64,000 bases of DNA from Pistricoccus aurantiacus. Its GTDB lineage: Bacteria; Pseudomonadota; Gammaproteobacteria; Pseudomonadales; Halomonadaceae. The notes below the pieces were generated by a model, which was not told the DNA's origin, did no database searches, and worked only from the letters and a program-made list of their open reading frames with translations. The DNA is taken from the NCBI RefSeq assembly GCF_042682565.1, contig NZ_JBHUIC010000030.1. One strand, given 5' to 3'. How positions within the stretch are numbered: position 1 is the first letter of the stretch; the number at the start of each line of letters is the position of its first letter. Below are positions 9,309 to 19,472 of this stretch, piece by piece. The translations under genes were made by a program, and so were the position numbers.

Positions 9309-11872
9309 GACAAAGCCTCCCGAGGTTGTTCAGCATTGGTGTCAGGCTCCGGACGGTACGAGGTCTTGAACAGCCGCAGCCGGTTGGCGTTGCTGACCAC
9401 GGTCACCGAGGAGAGCGACATGGCGATCCCGGCGATCACCGGCGATAGCAGGGCGCCGGTAAAGGGGTACAGGATCCCTGCCGCAATGGGAATGCACAGG
9501 GTGTTGTAACCGAAGGCGCCCCACAGGTTTTGCTTGATGTTCCTGAGGGTCGCCCGGCTCAGTTCGATGGCATCGGCGATGCCGTGCAAGGAACCGCGCA
9601 TCAGAGTGATGCCGGCGCTCTCGATGGCCACGTCAGTGCCCTGACCGATGGCGAAGCCGACATCCGCCCGGGCCAGCGCCGGGGCGTCGTTGATGCCGTC
9701 GCCGACCATGCCGACGGTTTCGCCGTTAGCCTGAAGCCGCTCGATCTCCGCGTGCTTGTCCTCCGGCATCAGCTCCGCCCGGTAGTCGTCGATGCCCACT
9801 TCCTCGGCGATGGCCGCGGCGGTATGGGGGTTGTCCCCGGTCAGCATGACGATCTTCAAGCCGTCTTGCTGAAGGCGCTGGATCGCCGCTCGGGTATCCG
9901 CCTTGAGCGGATCGCTGACGCCGAAGACCGCCGTCAGCCGGTCGTCGATGGCCAGATAGATCACGGTGCGAGCCTGGTTTTCCAGACGTCCGGCGATATC
10001 GCCAGCGGCTTTCAGTGAAATTCCCGCTTCACTCAACAGCTTGGCGTTGCCCAGGCGCAGGAACCTACCCTCGGGAGTTCTGGCAGTAACGCCGCGTCCG
10101 GTAACACTTTCGAAGGCCTCGACAGTCGCGGTGTCGGCATCTTCCGATTCGGCGTATTTTACCAGCGCCGTGGCAAGTGGATGTTCGGAGCCGCGCTCCA
10201 GGGCGGCCACCAGCCCCAGCACCTCGCGACGCTCGCCGGCGAGAATGTCCGCCTCGGTCACTCGGGGTTTGCCCTCGGTTAGCGTGCCGGTCTTGTCCAC
10301 CACCAGGGTAGTGAGCTTGCTTGCGGTCTGCAGTGCCTCGCCGCTTCGCACCAGCACCCCGTGCTCCGCCGCCTTGCCTATCCCGATCATGGTGGAGATC
10401 GGCGTGGCGAGACCCAGCGCGCAGGGACAGGCGATGATCAGTATCGTCGTGGCGGTGACCAGCATGTGAATCAGTACCGGCGGCGGGCCGAAATTGAACC
10501 AGATCAGCGCGGTGATCACGGCGATGATCATCACGCTGGGCACGAAGATCGCCGAGACCTGATCCGCCAGCCGGCCGATGGGCGGGCGAGAATTCTGTGC
10601 CCTGGCCACCTGCTCGGTGATCTGCCCGAGTCGGGTGTCGTCGCCGACCCGAGTGGCGCGGTAGACGAGACCGCCGCGGCCGTTGACGGTACCCGCGCTG
10701 ACCTCACTGCCTTTCTGCTTGCCGACCGGATGCGGCTCCCCGGTGAGCATGGATTCGTCGATATGGCTCGAACCTTCCGTCACCTCGCCATCCACCGGAA
10801 GTCGTTCCCCCGGACGTACCCGAACGTGATCGCCTTCACGCACCTCATCGATAGGGATTTCCCGTTCGGTGCCGTCGCGGATCACCCGGGCGGTCTTGCT
10901 TTGCAGATCCAGCAGGCGCTTGAGGGCGTCGCTGGTGCGACCTCTGGCCTTCAGTTCCATGGCCTGACCGAACAGGATCAGACCGATGACCATGGCCGAG
11001 GCCTCGAAATAGATGCCCCGAGCCGCTTCCGGCAGCCAGGCGGAAAACAGCACCACCACCATGGAGTAGAGCCAGGCGGTGCCGGTGCCCAGGGCGATCA
11101 GGGTATCCATGTTGGCCTGGTGATGCTTGAAGGTCTTCCAGGCGCTGACGAAGAAATGCCGGCCCGGCCCCAGCAGCACCGCCAGGCTCAGGGCGCCGAT
11201 CACCAGCCAGAAGAGCCTGCCGCTACCTTCCGGCGCCGGATGATAGACGAACATGGAAATCATCAGTGGTACGCCCAGACCCAGCGCCAGGGCGCTACCG
11301 CGAATACGTTTCCTGTATTCCCGTTCGTCCTGTTCCTGCTTGGTCTGCTGGGCCTGACGCAGATCCTCGATGCGGCTTGCGCCGTAACCCACGTCCTCCA
11401 CTGCCTTGATCAGCTCGACGGCACTAGCGTTGCCGCGCACCTCGGCGGTGTGATTGCCGAAGTTGACCTGGGCATGGCTGACCCCGGAGACTCGATTCAA
11501 TGCCTTCTGCACCGTATTGACGCAGCCGGCGCAGGTCATGCCGGAGATGGACAGCCGCTGTCTTATCTCGCCGGCCAGTTGGGGGGCGGTTTCGGTCTTG
11601 GGGCTGGCCTCGAAGGAAGTCTCCTGGTTTGACGCATCGGCGGTGGGCGTCCGGTCTTTCTTCTGGGGTGGGTGCCCCGCTTCCTCGAGCAGCGCATCCA
11701 CCCGCTCGCTAGTGAGATCGGTGACGATCTCGACGCGCTTCTCCTCGGGATAGCCGGTGACCTCGGCGGTTTCGTCTTCCGCCTGCAGGGTGCGGCGGAT
11801 CTTGCTGACGCAGCCCTGGCAACTGATGCTGGGCACGAAGCGTTCGAGTGACTGGGATTGGGCAGTGCTCAT
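9305..11872 (-). CDS. copA: Copper-translocating P1B-type ATPase with two heavy-metal-associated domains
   Basis: ATP-driven export of Cu(I) from cytoplasm to periplasm. The start ATG at 11872 has GGAGGAG upstream and overlaps the regulator stop by 4 bases, giving 855 residues. HMA domain 1 carries an unusual CQGC (C18/C21) and HMA domain 2 the canonical GMTCAGC (C114/C117). The transmembrane CPC is C482-P483-C484, the phosphorylated DKTGT aspartate is D526, and the SEHPLA motif lies in the nucleotide domain. CPC plus the MerR-family partner supports monovalent copper/silver transport. It is the second gene of the regulator-ATPase-peptide operon. Confidence 0.95.
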   Translation of the reverse strand: MSTAQSQSLERFVPSISCQGCVSKIRRTLQAEDETAEVTGYPEEKRVEIVTDLTSERVDALLEEAGHPPQKKDRTPTADASNQETSFEASPKTETAPQLAGEIRQRLSISGMTCAGCVNTVQKALNRVSGVSHAQVNFGNHTAEVRGNASAVELIKAVEDVGYGASRIEDLRQAQQTKQEQDEREYRKRIRGSALALGLGVPLMISMFVYHPAPEGSGRLFWLVIGALSLAVLLGPGRHFFVSAWKTFKHHQANMDTLIALGTGTAWLYSMVVVLFSAWLPEAARGIYFEASAMVIGLILFGQAMELKARGRTSDALKRLLDLQSKTARVIRDGTEREIPIDEVREGDHVRVRPGERLPVDGEVTEGSSHIDESMLTGEPHPVGKQKGSEVSAGTVNGRGGLVYRATRVGDDTRLGQITEQVARAQNSRPPIGRLADQVSAIFVPSVMIIAVITALIWFNFGPPPVLIHMLVTATTILIIACPCALGLATPISTMIGIGKAAEHGVLVRSGEALQTASKLTTLVVDKTGTLTEGKPRVTEADILAGERREVLGLVAALERGSEHPLATALVKYAESEDADTATVEAFESVTGRGVTARTPEGRFLRLGNAKLLSEAGISLKAAGDIAGRLENQARTVIYLAIDDRLTAVFGVSDPLKADTRAAIQRLQQDGLKIVMLTGDNPHTAAAIAEEVGIDDYRAELMPEDKHAEIERLQANGETVGMVGDGINDAPALARADVGFAIGQGTDVAIESAGITLMRGSLHGIADAIELSRATLRNIKQNLWGAFGYNTLCIPIAAGILYPFTGALLSPVIAGIAMSLSSVTVVSNANRLRLFKTSYRPEPDTNAEQPREALS

Positions 11873-12279
11873 GGCTCCTCCGGAAAGCGTTCGATCAGAT
11901 GACAAAGACTGTGGCCGTTGGGGGTGCCGTCCGGCATGTTCTCCCAGGCGGCCATGGCCTGCTCCATGCGCTCGGCCAGGGCCTGCAGCTCCGCGATGCG
12001 GGCGCGGATTCGCGGCAGGCGGCTTGCCAGTAGATCCCGTACCAGGGGGCAGGGGGAGTCGCCTTGGTCCGCATGGGCAAGAATCTCGCCGATTTCATGA
12101 AGGCTGAACCCCAGGGTACGAGCCTGCTGGATGAATCTCAGACGATCGAGATCCTGCTGGTTGAAAAGCTGATAGCCGTTATCCGGGTCGCGCTGGGGGG
12201 CGAGCAGTCCTTCCCGAGTGTAATGGCGAACCGTCTCCGCTGTAACGCCGGCGGTTCTGGCCAGTTCGCTGACTTTCAT
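11869..12279 (-). CDS. MerR-family metal-responsive transcription regulator
   Basis: A 136-residue dimeric activator with an N-terminal winged helix (MKVSELARTAGVTAETVRHY at 1-20) and a long dimerisation helix (about 80-115). Candidate metal ligands are C77 (DSPCPLV), H123, C126 and H127. CueR proteins use two cysteines about 8 residues apart near position 112-120. The wide C77/C126 spacing is closer to MerR/ZntR/PbrR-like arrangements, so the inducing ion is uncertain although the target gene is a copper-type ATPase. It is the first gene of the operon and should act on the long-spacer promoter at 12317-12348. Confidence 0.9.
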   Translation of the reverse strand: MKVSELARTAGVTAETVRHYTREGLLAPQRDPDNGYQLFNQQDLDRLRFIQQARTLGFSLHEIGEILAHADQGDSPCPLVRDLLASRLPRIRARIAELQALAERMEQAMAAWENMPDGTPNGHSLCHLIERFPEEP

Positions 12280-12646
12280 GGCGCTATGCTTCTCCGCCGA
12301 TAGTGTGATGATCCCAAGTGTAAAACCTAGGTGCTACACAAGGGTCAAGGCGCAACGTTGGGAAGCCGTCAAAAAAGCGGGTCGATTGACACGAGTTCGT
12401 GCAATTGACGCCGATAAAAAGTGGCTAGACTTTGGAAACAACGATGAAACCCAGCAAGATCTTGAAGTCTTCAGACTAAAGAAGTAGCGAAAGTCAGTTT
12501 AAAACGAGCGTTTGTTCTTGAACCTGGCGCCGGTTTGGGCCACAAAGGAAAGCGTGCTGCTTCCCGGGGATCGATAACAGGAACAAGTGTCTTCCGGGCG
12601 GATCATCTCGTTGTTTCAAGCTTTCTCCTGAAAAGGACACCTGACC
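12280..12646. promoter_or_regulatory. Spacer between the metal regulator and fadL
   Basis: Besides the copper promoter at its left end, this 367-base spacer holds the fadL promoter region. A short perfect dyad CACGA-GT-TCGTG lies at 12390-12401, flanked by two TTGAC boxes (12386-12390 and 12405-12409). It could be an operator, but no regulator is identified. No gene is seen. Confidence 0.35.
12317..12348 (-). promoter_or_regulatory. MerR-type promoter of the copper operon
   Basis: On the minus strand, -35 TTGACC (12348-12343) and -10 TACACT (12322-12317) are separated by 20 bp. This overlong spacing is the hallmark of promoters twisted open by MerR-family activators. An imperfect dyad (ACCCTTG / CTAGGTT) spans the spacer, as does an outer GTGTA/TACAC pair. 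The site lies about 40 bases before the regulator start, so the operon is probably autoregulated. Confidence 0.75.
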
Positions 12647-14011
12647 ATGTATTACAAGATCAACAAGTTGAGCGTTGCGGTTGCTCTGGCCAGCGCCGCG
12701 CTGGTTTCCAGCCAGGCCATGGCCACCGGTTTTCAGGTACGCGAACAAAGCGCCAAGGCGCTGGGCAACGCCTTTTCCGGCGCCGCCGCCGGCGCGGAAG
12801 ACGTCAGCTACATGGCCCACAACCCGGCGGCCATCGGTAATATCGACGGCAATCAGGTAGCCGGCGCCGTCTCCTATATCGATGCCCAGTTCGAACTGCA
12901 GGATGCCCAGGCCTCGGCGGCGACCCCGCTTGGTCCGTTTCCCTACACCGGCGGCGGCTCCCGAAAAGGAGGCGAGGAAGCCTGGGTACCCAGCTTCGCC
13001 GCCAAGACCCAGCTCAATGAGCGCTTCGATCTGGGCCTGGCGATCTATTCGCCTTACGGGCTTGCCACCGAGTATGATGACGACTGGATCGGCCGTTACC
13101 ATGCCATCGAAACCGAACTCAAGACCGTGGATATCCAGCCGACGCTGAACTACCGCGCCAGCGACCGCTTGAATCTGGCGGTGGGACTGCGGGCGCAGTA
13201 CGCGGATGCAACGCTTTCCAACGCGGTGGATCTCGGTGCCCTCGGCGCTCAGGCGGGCCAGCTGCCGCCCCAGGCCATCGGTCAGTTCGACGGTGAGGCG
13301 GAGGTGACCGGGGACGACTGGGGCTACGGCTATACCCTGGGCGCGCTGTTCCAGGCCACGGACAAGACTCGTTTGGGCATCAGCTATCGTTCCAAGATCG
13401 ATCTGACCCTGGATGGCGACGTGGACTTCAGCGCCGATAGCCCCACCGGGCAGGCGGTGCTGGCCGGTGCCAATGCTCAGGGGCGGCTGAACGACGGCGG
13501 CGGTACCGCGGAACTGACCACCCCGGCGAACCTCAACCTCGGCGTCTACCACCAGCTGACGGACCGCCTGGCCCTGATGGCCAACGCGGAATGGACCGAG
13601 TGGAGCGAATTCGACGAGCTGGTAGTGAAGTTCGCCGATGACAATACCCCCAACAGCGAAACCGACGAGAACTGGGACGACAGCTGGGCGTTTTCCGTGG
13701 GTGCCAACTACGCCCTGAACCGGCAGTGGCTGCTGCGGGCGGGTCTCGGCATGGACGAATCCCCGGTACCCAGCAGCAAGTACCGTACCCCGCGCATTCC
13801 GGACGCGGATCGCCAGTGGGCCTCCATCGGCGCCACCTATCAGGCGACGCCGCAGCTCGGCATCACCGGCGGCTACCTGCACGTATTCGGCGACGACGTG
13901 GATATCGATCAGGACGCCGCGGATCGCGGCAACGCCGGACGCGGCAATCTCTCCGGCACCTATGAAGTCTCCGCGGACGTGCTGGCGCTTTCCGTGGACT
14001 ATCGTTTCTAG
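12647..14011 (+). CDS. fadL: FadL/OmpP1/TodX-family outer-membrane transporter
   Basis: Outer-membrane beta-barrel for uptake of long-chain fatty acids or related hydrophobic compounds. The 454 residues begin with a signal peptide cleaved near residue 26 (SSQAMA/TGFQV). The mature N-terminus GFQVREQSAKALGNAFSGAAAGAEDVSYMAHNPA... carries the family's NPA motif in the hatch region. The barrel ends with the aromatic C-terminus SVDYRF expected for BAM-inserted proteins. AAAGGA precedes the ATG. It is a single gene with its own terminator. Substrate range (fatty acid versus aromatic hydrocarbon) cannot be decided from sequence. Confidence 0.92.
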   Translation: MYYKINKLSVAVALASAALVSSQAMATGFQVREQSAKALGNAFSGAAAGAEDVSYMAHNPAAIGNIDGNQVAGAVSYIDAQFELQDAQASAATPLGPFPYTGGGSRKGGEEAWVPSFAAKTQLNERFDLGLAIYSPYGLATEYDDDWIGRYHAIETELKTVDIQPTLNYRASDRLNLAVGLRAQYADATLSNAVDLGALGAQAGQLPPQAIGQFDGEAEVTGDDWGYGYTLGALFQATDKTRLGISYRSKIDLTLDGDVDFSADSPTGQAVLAGANAQGRLNDGGGTAELTTPANLNLGVYHQLTDRLALMANAEWTEWSEFDELVVKFADDNTPNSETDENWDDSWAFSVGANYALNRQWLLRAGLGMDESPVPSSKYRTPRIPDADRQWASIGATYQATPQLGITGGYLHVFGDDVDIDQDAADRGNAGRGNLSGTYEVSADVLALSVDYRF

Positions 14012-14047
14012 ACGAACACACCAAGCCAGCGTTTCGAGTGTGCTTTA

Positions 14048-14072
14048 CCCGGCCTGATGGCCGGGTTTTTTT
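14048..14072 (+). terminator. Rho-independent terminator of fadL
   Basis: CCCGGCC-TGAT-GGCCGGG hairpin (7-bp perfect GC stem, 4-base loop) followed by seven T. It starts 37 bases after the fadL stop. Confidence 0.93.
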
Positions 14073-14101
14073 ATGGTTCATCTCGAACCAGGAACAGGTT
14101 C

Positions 14102-15700
<1,599 letters not shown>

Positions 15701-15709
15701 GATGGATTC

Positions 15710-16639
15710 CTAGCGAGTCTTGGGGTCAAGGGCGTCACGCAGCCCGTCGCCGAGAAAGTTCAGACAGAACAGGGTCAGCGCCAGGAAGACCGCCGGCACC
15801 AGCAGCATCCAGGGGGCGCTCTGCATCATGTCCGTGCCCTCGCTGATCAGTACCCCCCAGCTGGTCAGCGGCTCCTGCACGCCGAGGCCGAGAAACGACA
15901 GGAAGCTCTCCAGCAGAATCACCTTGGGCACGGTCAGGGTGACGTAGATGATCACCGGGCCGATGGCGTTGGGAATCATGTGCCGGGTGATGATGGTGCG
16001 ATCCTTGACTCCCAGGGCGTGGGCGGCCTCGACGAATTCCCGGCGTTTGAGCGCCAGGGTCTGGCCGCGCACGATACGCGCCATGTCGAGCCATTCCACC
16101 GCGCCGATGGCGGCGTAGATCAGCAGGATGTTGCGCCCGAACACCACCATCAGCAGAATCACCAGGAACATGAAAGGCAGCGAGTACATGATGTCGACGA
16201 AACGCATCATCAGGTTGTCCGTGCGCCCGCCCAGATAGCCGGAGACTGCCCCGTAGAGCACGCCGATCACCAGGCTTACCAGGGTGGCCACCAGGGCCAC
16301 GGATAGCGAGACGCGACCGCCGTACAGCGTGCGCGCCAGCAGGTCGCGGCCGTTGGCGTCGGTGCCGAGATAATGGCCGCCTTCCAGCGTCGGCGGAGCG
16401 GTGAAGGCGTTCCAGTCGACCTCCGCCAGACCCCAGGGCAGCAGATACGGACCGACCACGCAGGCCAGGGAAATGATGACCAGCAGCCACAGGCTGAACA
16501 TGGCCGCCTTGTTCTGCTTGAGCCGACGCCAGGCCTCCCACCCCAGGCTCTGACCGGCGGTGGGTACCGGCGCCTCCGGCGGGTTGGGGCCGCCGGCGGG
16601 GACGGGCTGATCTCGATGGGCAGTGGTGTCGATAGTCAT
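15710..16639 (-). CDS. oppC: Oligopeptide ABC transporter permease, OppC/DppC type
   Basis: Inner-membrane permease subunit. The 309 residues have the OppC N-terminal module (EAWRRLKQNKAAMFSLWLLVII) with TM1 at about 46-68. A periplasmic loop with GTDANGRDLLARTLYGGRVSL, typical of OppC/DppC, follows, then five more helices and the EAA-type cytoplasmic loop (EAAHALGVKDRTIITRHMIP). It starts 5 bases after the OppB-like stop and ends 9 bases before the ATPase gene. Confidence 0.93.
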   Translation of the reverse strand: MTIDTTAHRDQPVPAGGPNPPEAPVPTAGQSLGWEAWRRLKQNKAAMFSLWLLVIISLACVVGPYLLPWGLAEVDWNAFTAPPTLEGGHYLGTDANGRDLLARTLYGGRVSLSVALVATLVSLVIGVLYGAVSGYLGGRTDNLMMRFVDIMYSLPFMFLVILLMVVFGRNILLIYAAIGAVEWLDMARIVRGQTLALKRREFVEAAHALGVKDRTIITRHMIPNAIGPVIIYVTLTVPKVILLESFLSFLGLGVQEPLTSWGVLISEGTDMMQSAPWMLLVPAVFLALTLFCLNFLGDGLRDALDPKTR

Positions 16640-16644
16640 GGCGG

Positions 16645-17571
16645 TCAGTCGTCGTAGCGAATTTGCGGATCAAGGGCGGAGTAGAGCAGATCGACCACCA
16701 GGTTGAGCAGCACGATCAGCGCCCCGTAGAACACCACCGTGCCCATCACCAGGGTGTAATCCCGATTCAGCGCCGCCTGAACGAAGTAGCGGCCGATACC
16801 CGGAATACCGAAGATCTGCTCGATGACCACGGAGCCGGTGATGATGCCGGCGATGGCCGGCCCCAGATAGGAAAGCACCGGCAGCAGCGCCGGGCGCAGG
16901 GCGTGACCCAGGATCACCCGGGTTTCCGAGAGCCCCTTGGCCCGGGCGGTGCGAATGAAATGGCTGCCCAGCACCTCGATCATCGAGGCGCGCATCATGC
17001 GCGCCAGATAGGCGATCTGCTGGATCGCCAGGGCGATCACCGGCAGCACCATGTTCTGCCAGGCGCCGCCGTTCCAGCCCCCCACCGGTAGCCAGGCGAG
17101 GATGACGCCGAACACCAGCGCCAGGATCGGCGCGATGACGAAGTTGGGCACGGCGATACCCGCCAGGGCCACTCCCATCACCGCATGATCCACGGCGGAG
17201 TTGCGCTTGAGCGCCGCGATCACCCCTAGCGGCAGGCCGATGACCAGCGCCAGCAGGATGGCCCAGAAACCCAGTTCCAGGCTTACCGGAAAGCCCTGGG
17301 CGATCAGGTCCGTGACGGAGAAGTCCTTGTACTTGAAGGAAGGTCCGAAATCCCCCTGCAGCAGGTTGCCCATGTAGCGCAGGTACTGCATGGGCAGAGG
17401 CTCGTCGAGATGGTAGGCGGCCTTCAGGTTGGCCTCGATCTGCGGCGGAAGCCGGCGCTCGCCGTCGAAGGGGCCACCCGGGGCGATGCGCATCAGGAAG
17501 AACGAGATCGTGATCACGATCAGCAGGGTGGGAATCGCCATCAGCAGGCGCTTGAGGGTATAGGTCAACAT
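16645..17571 (-). CDS. oppB: Oligopeptide ABC transporter permease, OppB/DppB type
   Basis: Partner permease. The 308 residues begin MLTYTLKRLLMAIPTLLIVI (TM1). The PFDGERRLPPQIEANLKAAY loop is characteristic of OppB, and the EAA loop is ARAKGLSETRVILGHALRPA with the downstream IEQIFGIPGIGRYFVQA conserved segment. It is separated from the binding-protein gene by 70 bases that contain an intercistronic hairpin, so its expression is probably lower than that of the binding protein. Confidence 0.93.
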   Translation of the reverse strand: MLTYTLKRLLMAIPTLLIVITISFFLMRIAPGGPFDGERRLPPQIEANLKAAYHLDEPLPMQYLRYMGNLLQGDFGPSFKYKDFSVTDLIAQGFPVSLELGFWAILLALVIGLPLGVIAALKRNSAVDHAVMGVALAGIAVPNFVIAPILALVFGVILAWLPVGGWNGGAWQNMVLPVIALAIQQIAYLARMMRASMIEVLGSHFIRTARAKGLSETRVILGHALRPALLPVLSYLGPAIAGIITGSVVIEQIFGIPGIGRYFVQAALNRDYTLVMGTVVFYGALIVLLNLVVDLLYSALDPQIRYDD

Positions 17572-17584
17572 GCGCTATCTCGTT

Positions 17585-17612
17585 TGCCCACGCCGGAAAG
17601 GCGGCGTGGGCA
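17585..17612 (-). repeat. Intercistronic hairpin between binding-protein and permease genes
   Basis: TGCCCACGCCG-6-CGGCGTGGGCA, an 11-bp perfect GC-rich stem with a 6-base loop and no T-run on the minus strand. Such stems after the first gene of ABC-importer operons usually stabilise the upstream message or reduce read-through, giving excess binding protein. Confidence 0.6.
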
Positions 17613-17641
17613 CGGGGCGTTAGAGAAAGAAACCCTGGGGC

Positions 17642-19234
17642 TTACTGCTCGATGCTGATCCAGCGCGACGGATGGTCGTCGGAGACGTTGTCCTCCCAGC
17701 CGTCCAGGGCGGGATTGACCAGGTTGCGCGAGACGTAGTAGAGCAGCGGCACCAGGGCGTAGTCGTCCAGGGCCAGCTGTTCCGCCTGCTCGAGAAGCTT
17801 CTCGCGCTCTTCCGCGTCCAGAGTGGTAGCGGCCTCGTCCAGCAGGGCATCGTATTCCGGGTTGGAATAGGCGCCGTAGTTGTTGCCCACGCCGGACTTG
17901 AGCAGGGTCAGAAAATTCTCCGCGTCGTTGTAGTCGGCGATCCAGCCGGCTCGTGCCACGTCGAAGTCGCCCTGCTGAATGGTCTGATAGTGCACCGTGG
18001 CCTCGGAATTGATCATCTCGACGTTGATTCCGAGCGGGCGCCACATGGCGGCCATGGCCACGGCGATCTTCTTGTGCTCGTCGGAAGTGTTGTAGCGAAG
18101 TCGCAGCGTCAGGGGATTGCTCGGTCCGTAGCCGGCGTCCTCGAGCAGCTGCTTGGCCTTGGCCATGCGCGCGTTCATATCATCGCCACCAAGCTTCATC
18201 TCCTGAACGTCGTAATTGTCCGTGCCTTGGGGCACGAAGGAGAGCGAGGGCAAAAAAGTGCCGGCCATGATCTGCTCGGAGAGCACGTTGCGCCGGGCCG
18301 CCAGGTTCAGCGCTTCCCGCACCCGCTTGTCCGCGGTGGGGCGACCCTCGCGGTGGTTGAGCACGTAGTAGTAGGAACCCAGATAGGGCGCCATGTGGGT
18401 GGCGTCCGGCAGGTTGTCCTTCAGCCACTGATAGCGGCTGGAGGGATAATCCCGCAGGATATCGATCTCCCCGGCACGAAAGCGCGAGATACCGGCGTTG
18501 CGGTCTTCCGTGGTGTGATAGTTGACCTGGTCCAGGCTGACCTCCTCCGCGTCGTAGTATTCCGGGTTCTTGACCGCGGTGATACGGGACTGGGAAATCC
18601 ACTGGGTGGGCTTGAAGGCGCCGTTGGTGGCGATGTTGTCGAGCTTCACCCAGGCATCGCCGTATTCTTCCACGCTGTGCTTCGGCGCCGGGTAGGCGGT
18701 GTAGTGGGTCAACAGTTGGATGAAGTAGGGGGTTGGGGCGTTGAGGGTGACCTGAAAGACCTTGCCGTCCTCCAGGGATTCGACCCCCAGGGCCTCCAGG
18801 GGCTTGTCGCCGACGTTGACCGCCTCGGCATTGACCACTGGATAAAGCATATAGGCGTACTTGGAGGCGTTCTGCGGGTCCAGCATGTGCTGCCAGCCGA
18901 ACACGAAATCCTCCGCGGTGACCGGCTCCCCGTCGGACCACTTGGCGCCCTCGCGCAGATGGAAGGTGTAGATCCTGCCGTCTTCGGAGACCTCCCAGTC
19001 CGTGGCCATGCCCGGCAGGATCTCGCCGTCCGGCGCCTTCTTGACCAGCCCTTCGTAGACGTCCATCAGTACCTGGGATTCCCAGACGCCGCCGGATACC
19101 TGGGAGGTATCGAAGGAGGCGAGTTCGCCCATTACCCCGATATCCAGGGTCTGGGCCTGCAGCGGACCGCTGAGCAGGGCGACGCTCAATCCTGTCGTCA
19201 AACCCGCCAGTAAGGTGGATCGTAGATGGCGCAT
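17642..19234 (-). CDS. oppA: Oligopeptide-binding periplasmic protein, OppA/SBP_bac_5 family
   Basis: Captures peptides in the periplasm for the OppBC permease. The ATG at 19234 is preceded by AAGGGAAA; a frame to 19279 has no such signal. The 530 residues begin with a signal peptide (to about residue 28, GPLQAQ/TLD). The family-5 N-lobe signature is present (VYEGLVKKAPDGEILPGMATDWEVSEDGRIYTFHLREGAKWSDG region, about residues 65-105), as is the central ATHMAPYLGSYYYVLNHRE segment lining the binding cleft. It ends WISIEQ. First gene of the operon. Confidence 0.93.
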   Translation of the reverse strand: MRHLRSTLLAGLTTGLSVALLSGPLQAQTLDIGVMGELASFDTSQVSGGVWESQVLMDVYEGLVKKAPDGEILPGMATDWEVSEDGRIYTFHLREGAKWSDGEPVTAEDFVFGWQHMLDPQNASKYAYMLYPVVNAEAVNVGDKPLEALGVESLEDGKVFQVTLNAPTPYFIQLLTHYTAYPAPKHSVEEYGDAWVKLDNIATNGAFKPTQWISQSRITAVKNPEYYDAEEVSLDQVNYHTTEDRNAGISRFRAGEIDILRDYPSSRYQWLKDNLPDATHMAPYLGSYYYVLNHREGRPTADKRVREALNLAARRNVLSEQIMAGTFLPSLSFVPQGTDNYDVQEMKLGGDDMNARMAKAKQLLEDAGYGPSNPLTLRLRYNTSDEHKKIAVAMAAMWRPLGINVEMINSEATVHYQTIQQGDFDVARAGWIADYNDAENFLTLLKSGVGNNYGAYSNPEYDALLDEAATTLDAEEREKLLEQAEQLALDDYALVPLLYYVSRNLVNPALDGWEDNVSDDHPSRWISIEQ

Positions 19235-19268
19235 GCAATTTCCCTTCGCAGTGAGTTGTCGTTGATTA

Positions 19269-19330
19269 AAGCGATTCACGGGTTTGATGTAAGCGGTTAG
19301 CGAACTTGTTATAAGCGATTAACGGGCTTG
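19269..19330. repeat. Three 22-bp-spaced direct repeats upstream of oppA
   Basis: The 18-base units AAGCGATTCACGGGTTTG (19269-19286), AAGCGGTTAGCGAACTTG (19291-19308) and AAGCGATTAACGGGCTTG (19313-19330) recur with an exact 22-base period. They start 34 bases upstream of the oppA ATG. A two-helical-turn spacing places all three on the same DNA face, as expected for cooperative binding of a regulator. They lie in the shared oppA/prfB spacer (19235-19472), so either gene could be the target; oppA is nearer. Confidence 0.7.
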
Positions 19331-19472
19331 TTCGATCAAAATGTCTCATCCTCGCAAGGGAAAAGTCTAGTCCCCCGAGCCTTATTCGCCGCCGCCGTGA
19401 CGCTACGCGGCTTGTTGGCTACAATACGTCGCCCTGATTCATTAATTCATTTGTGCTTTTCCAAGGATCACC

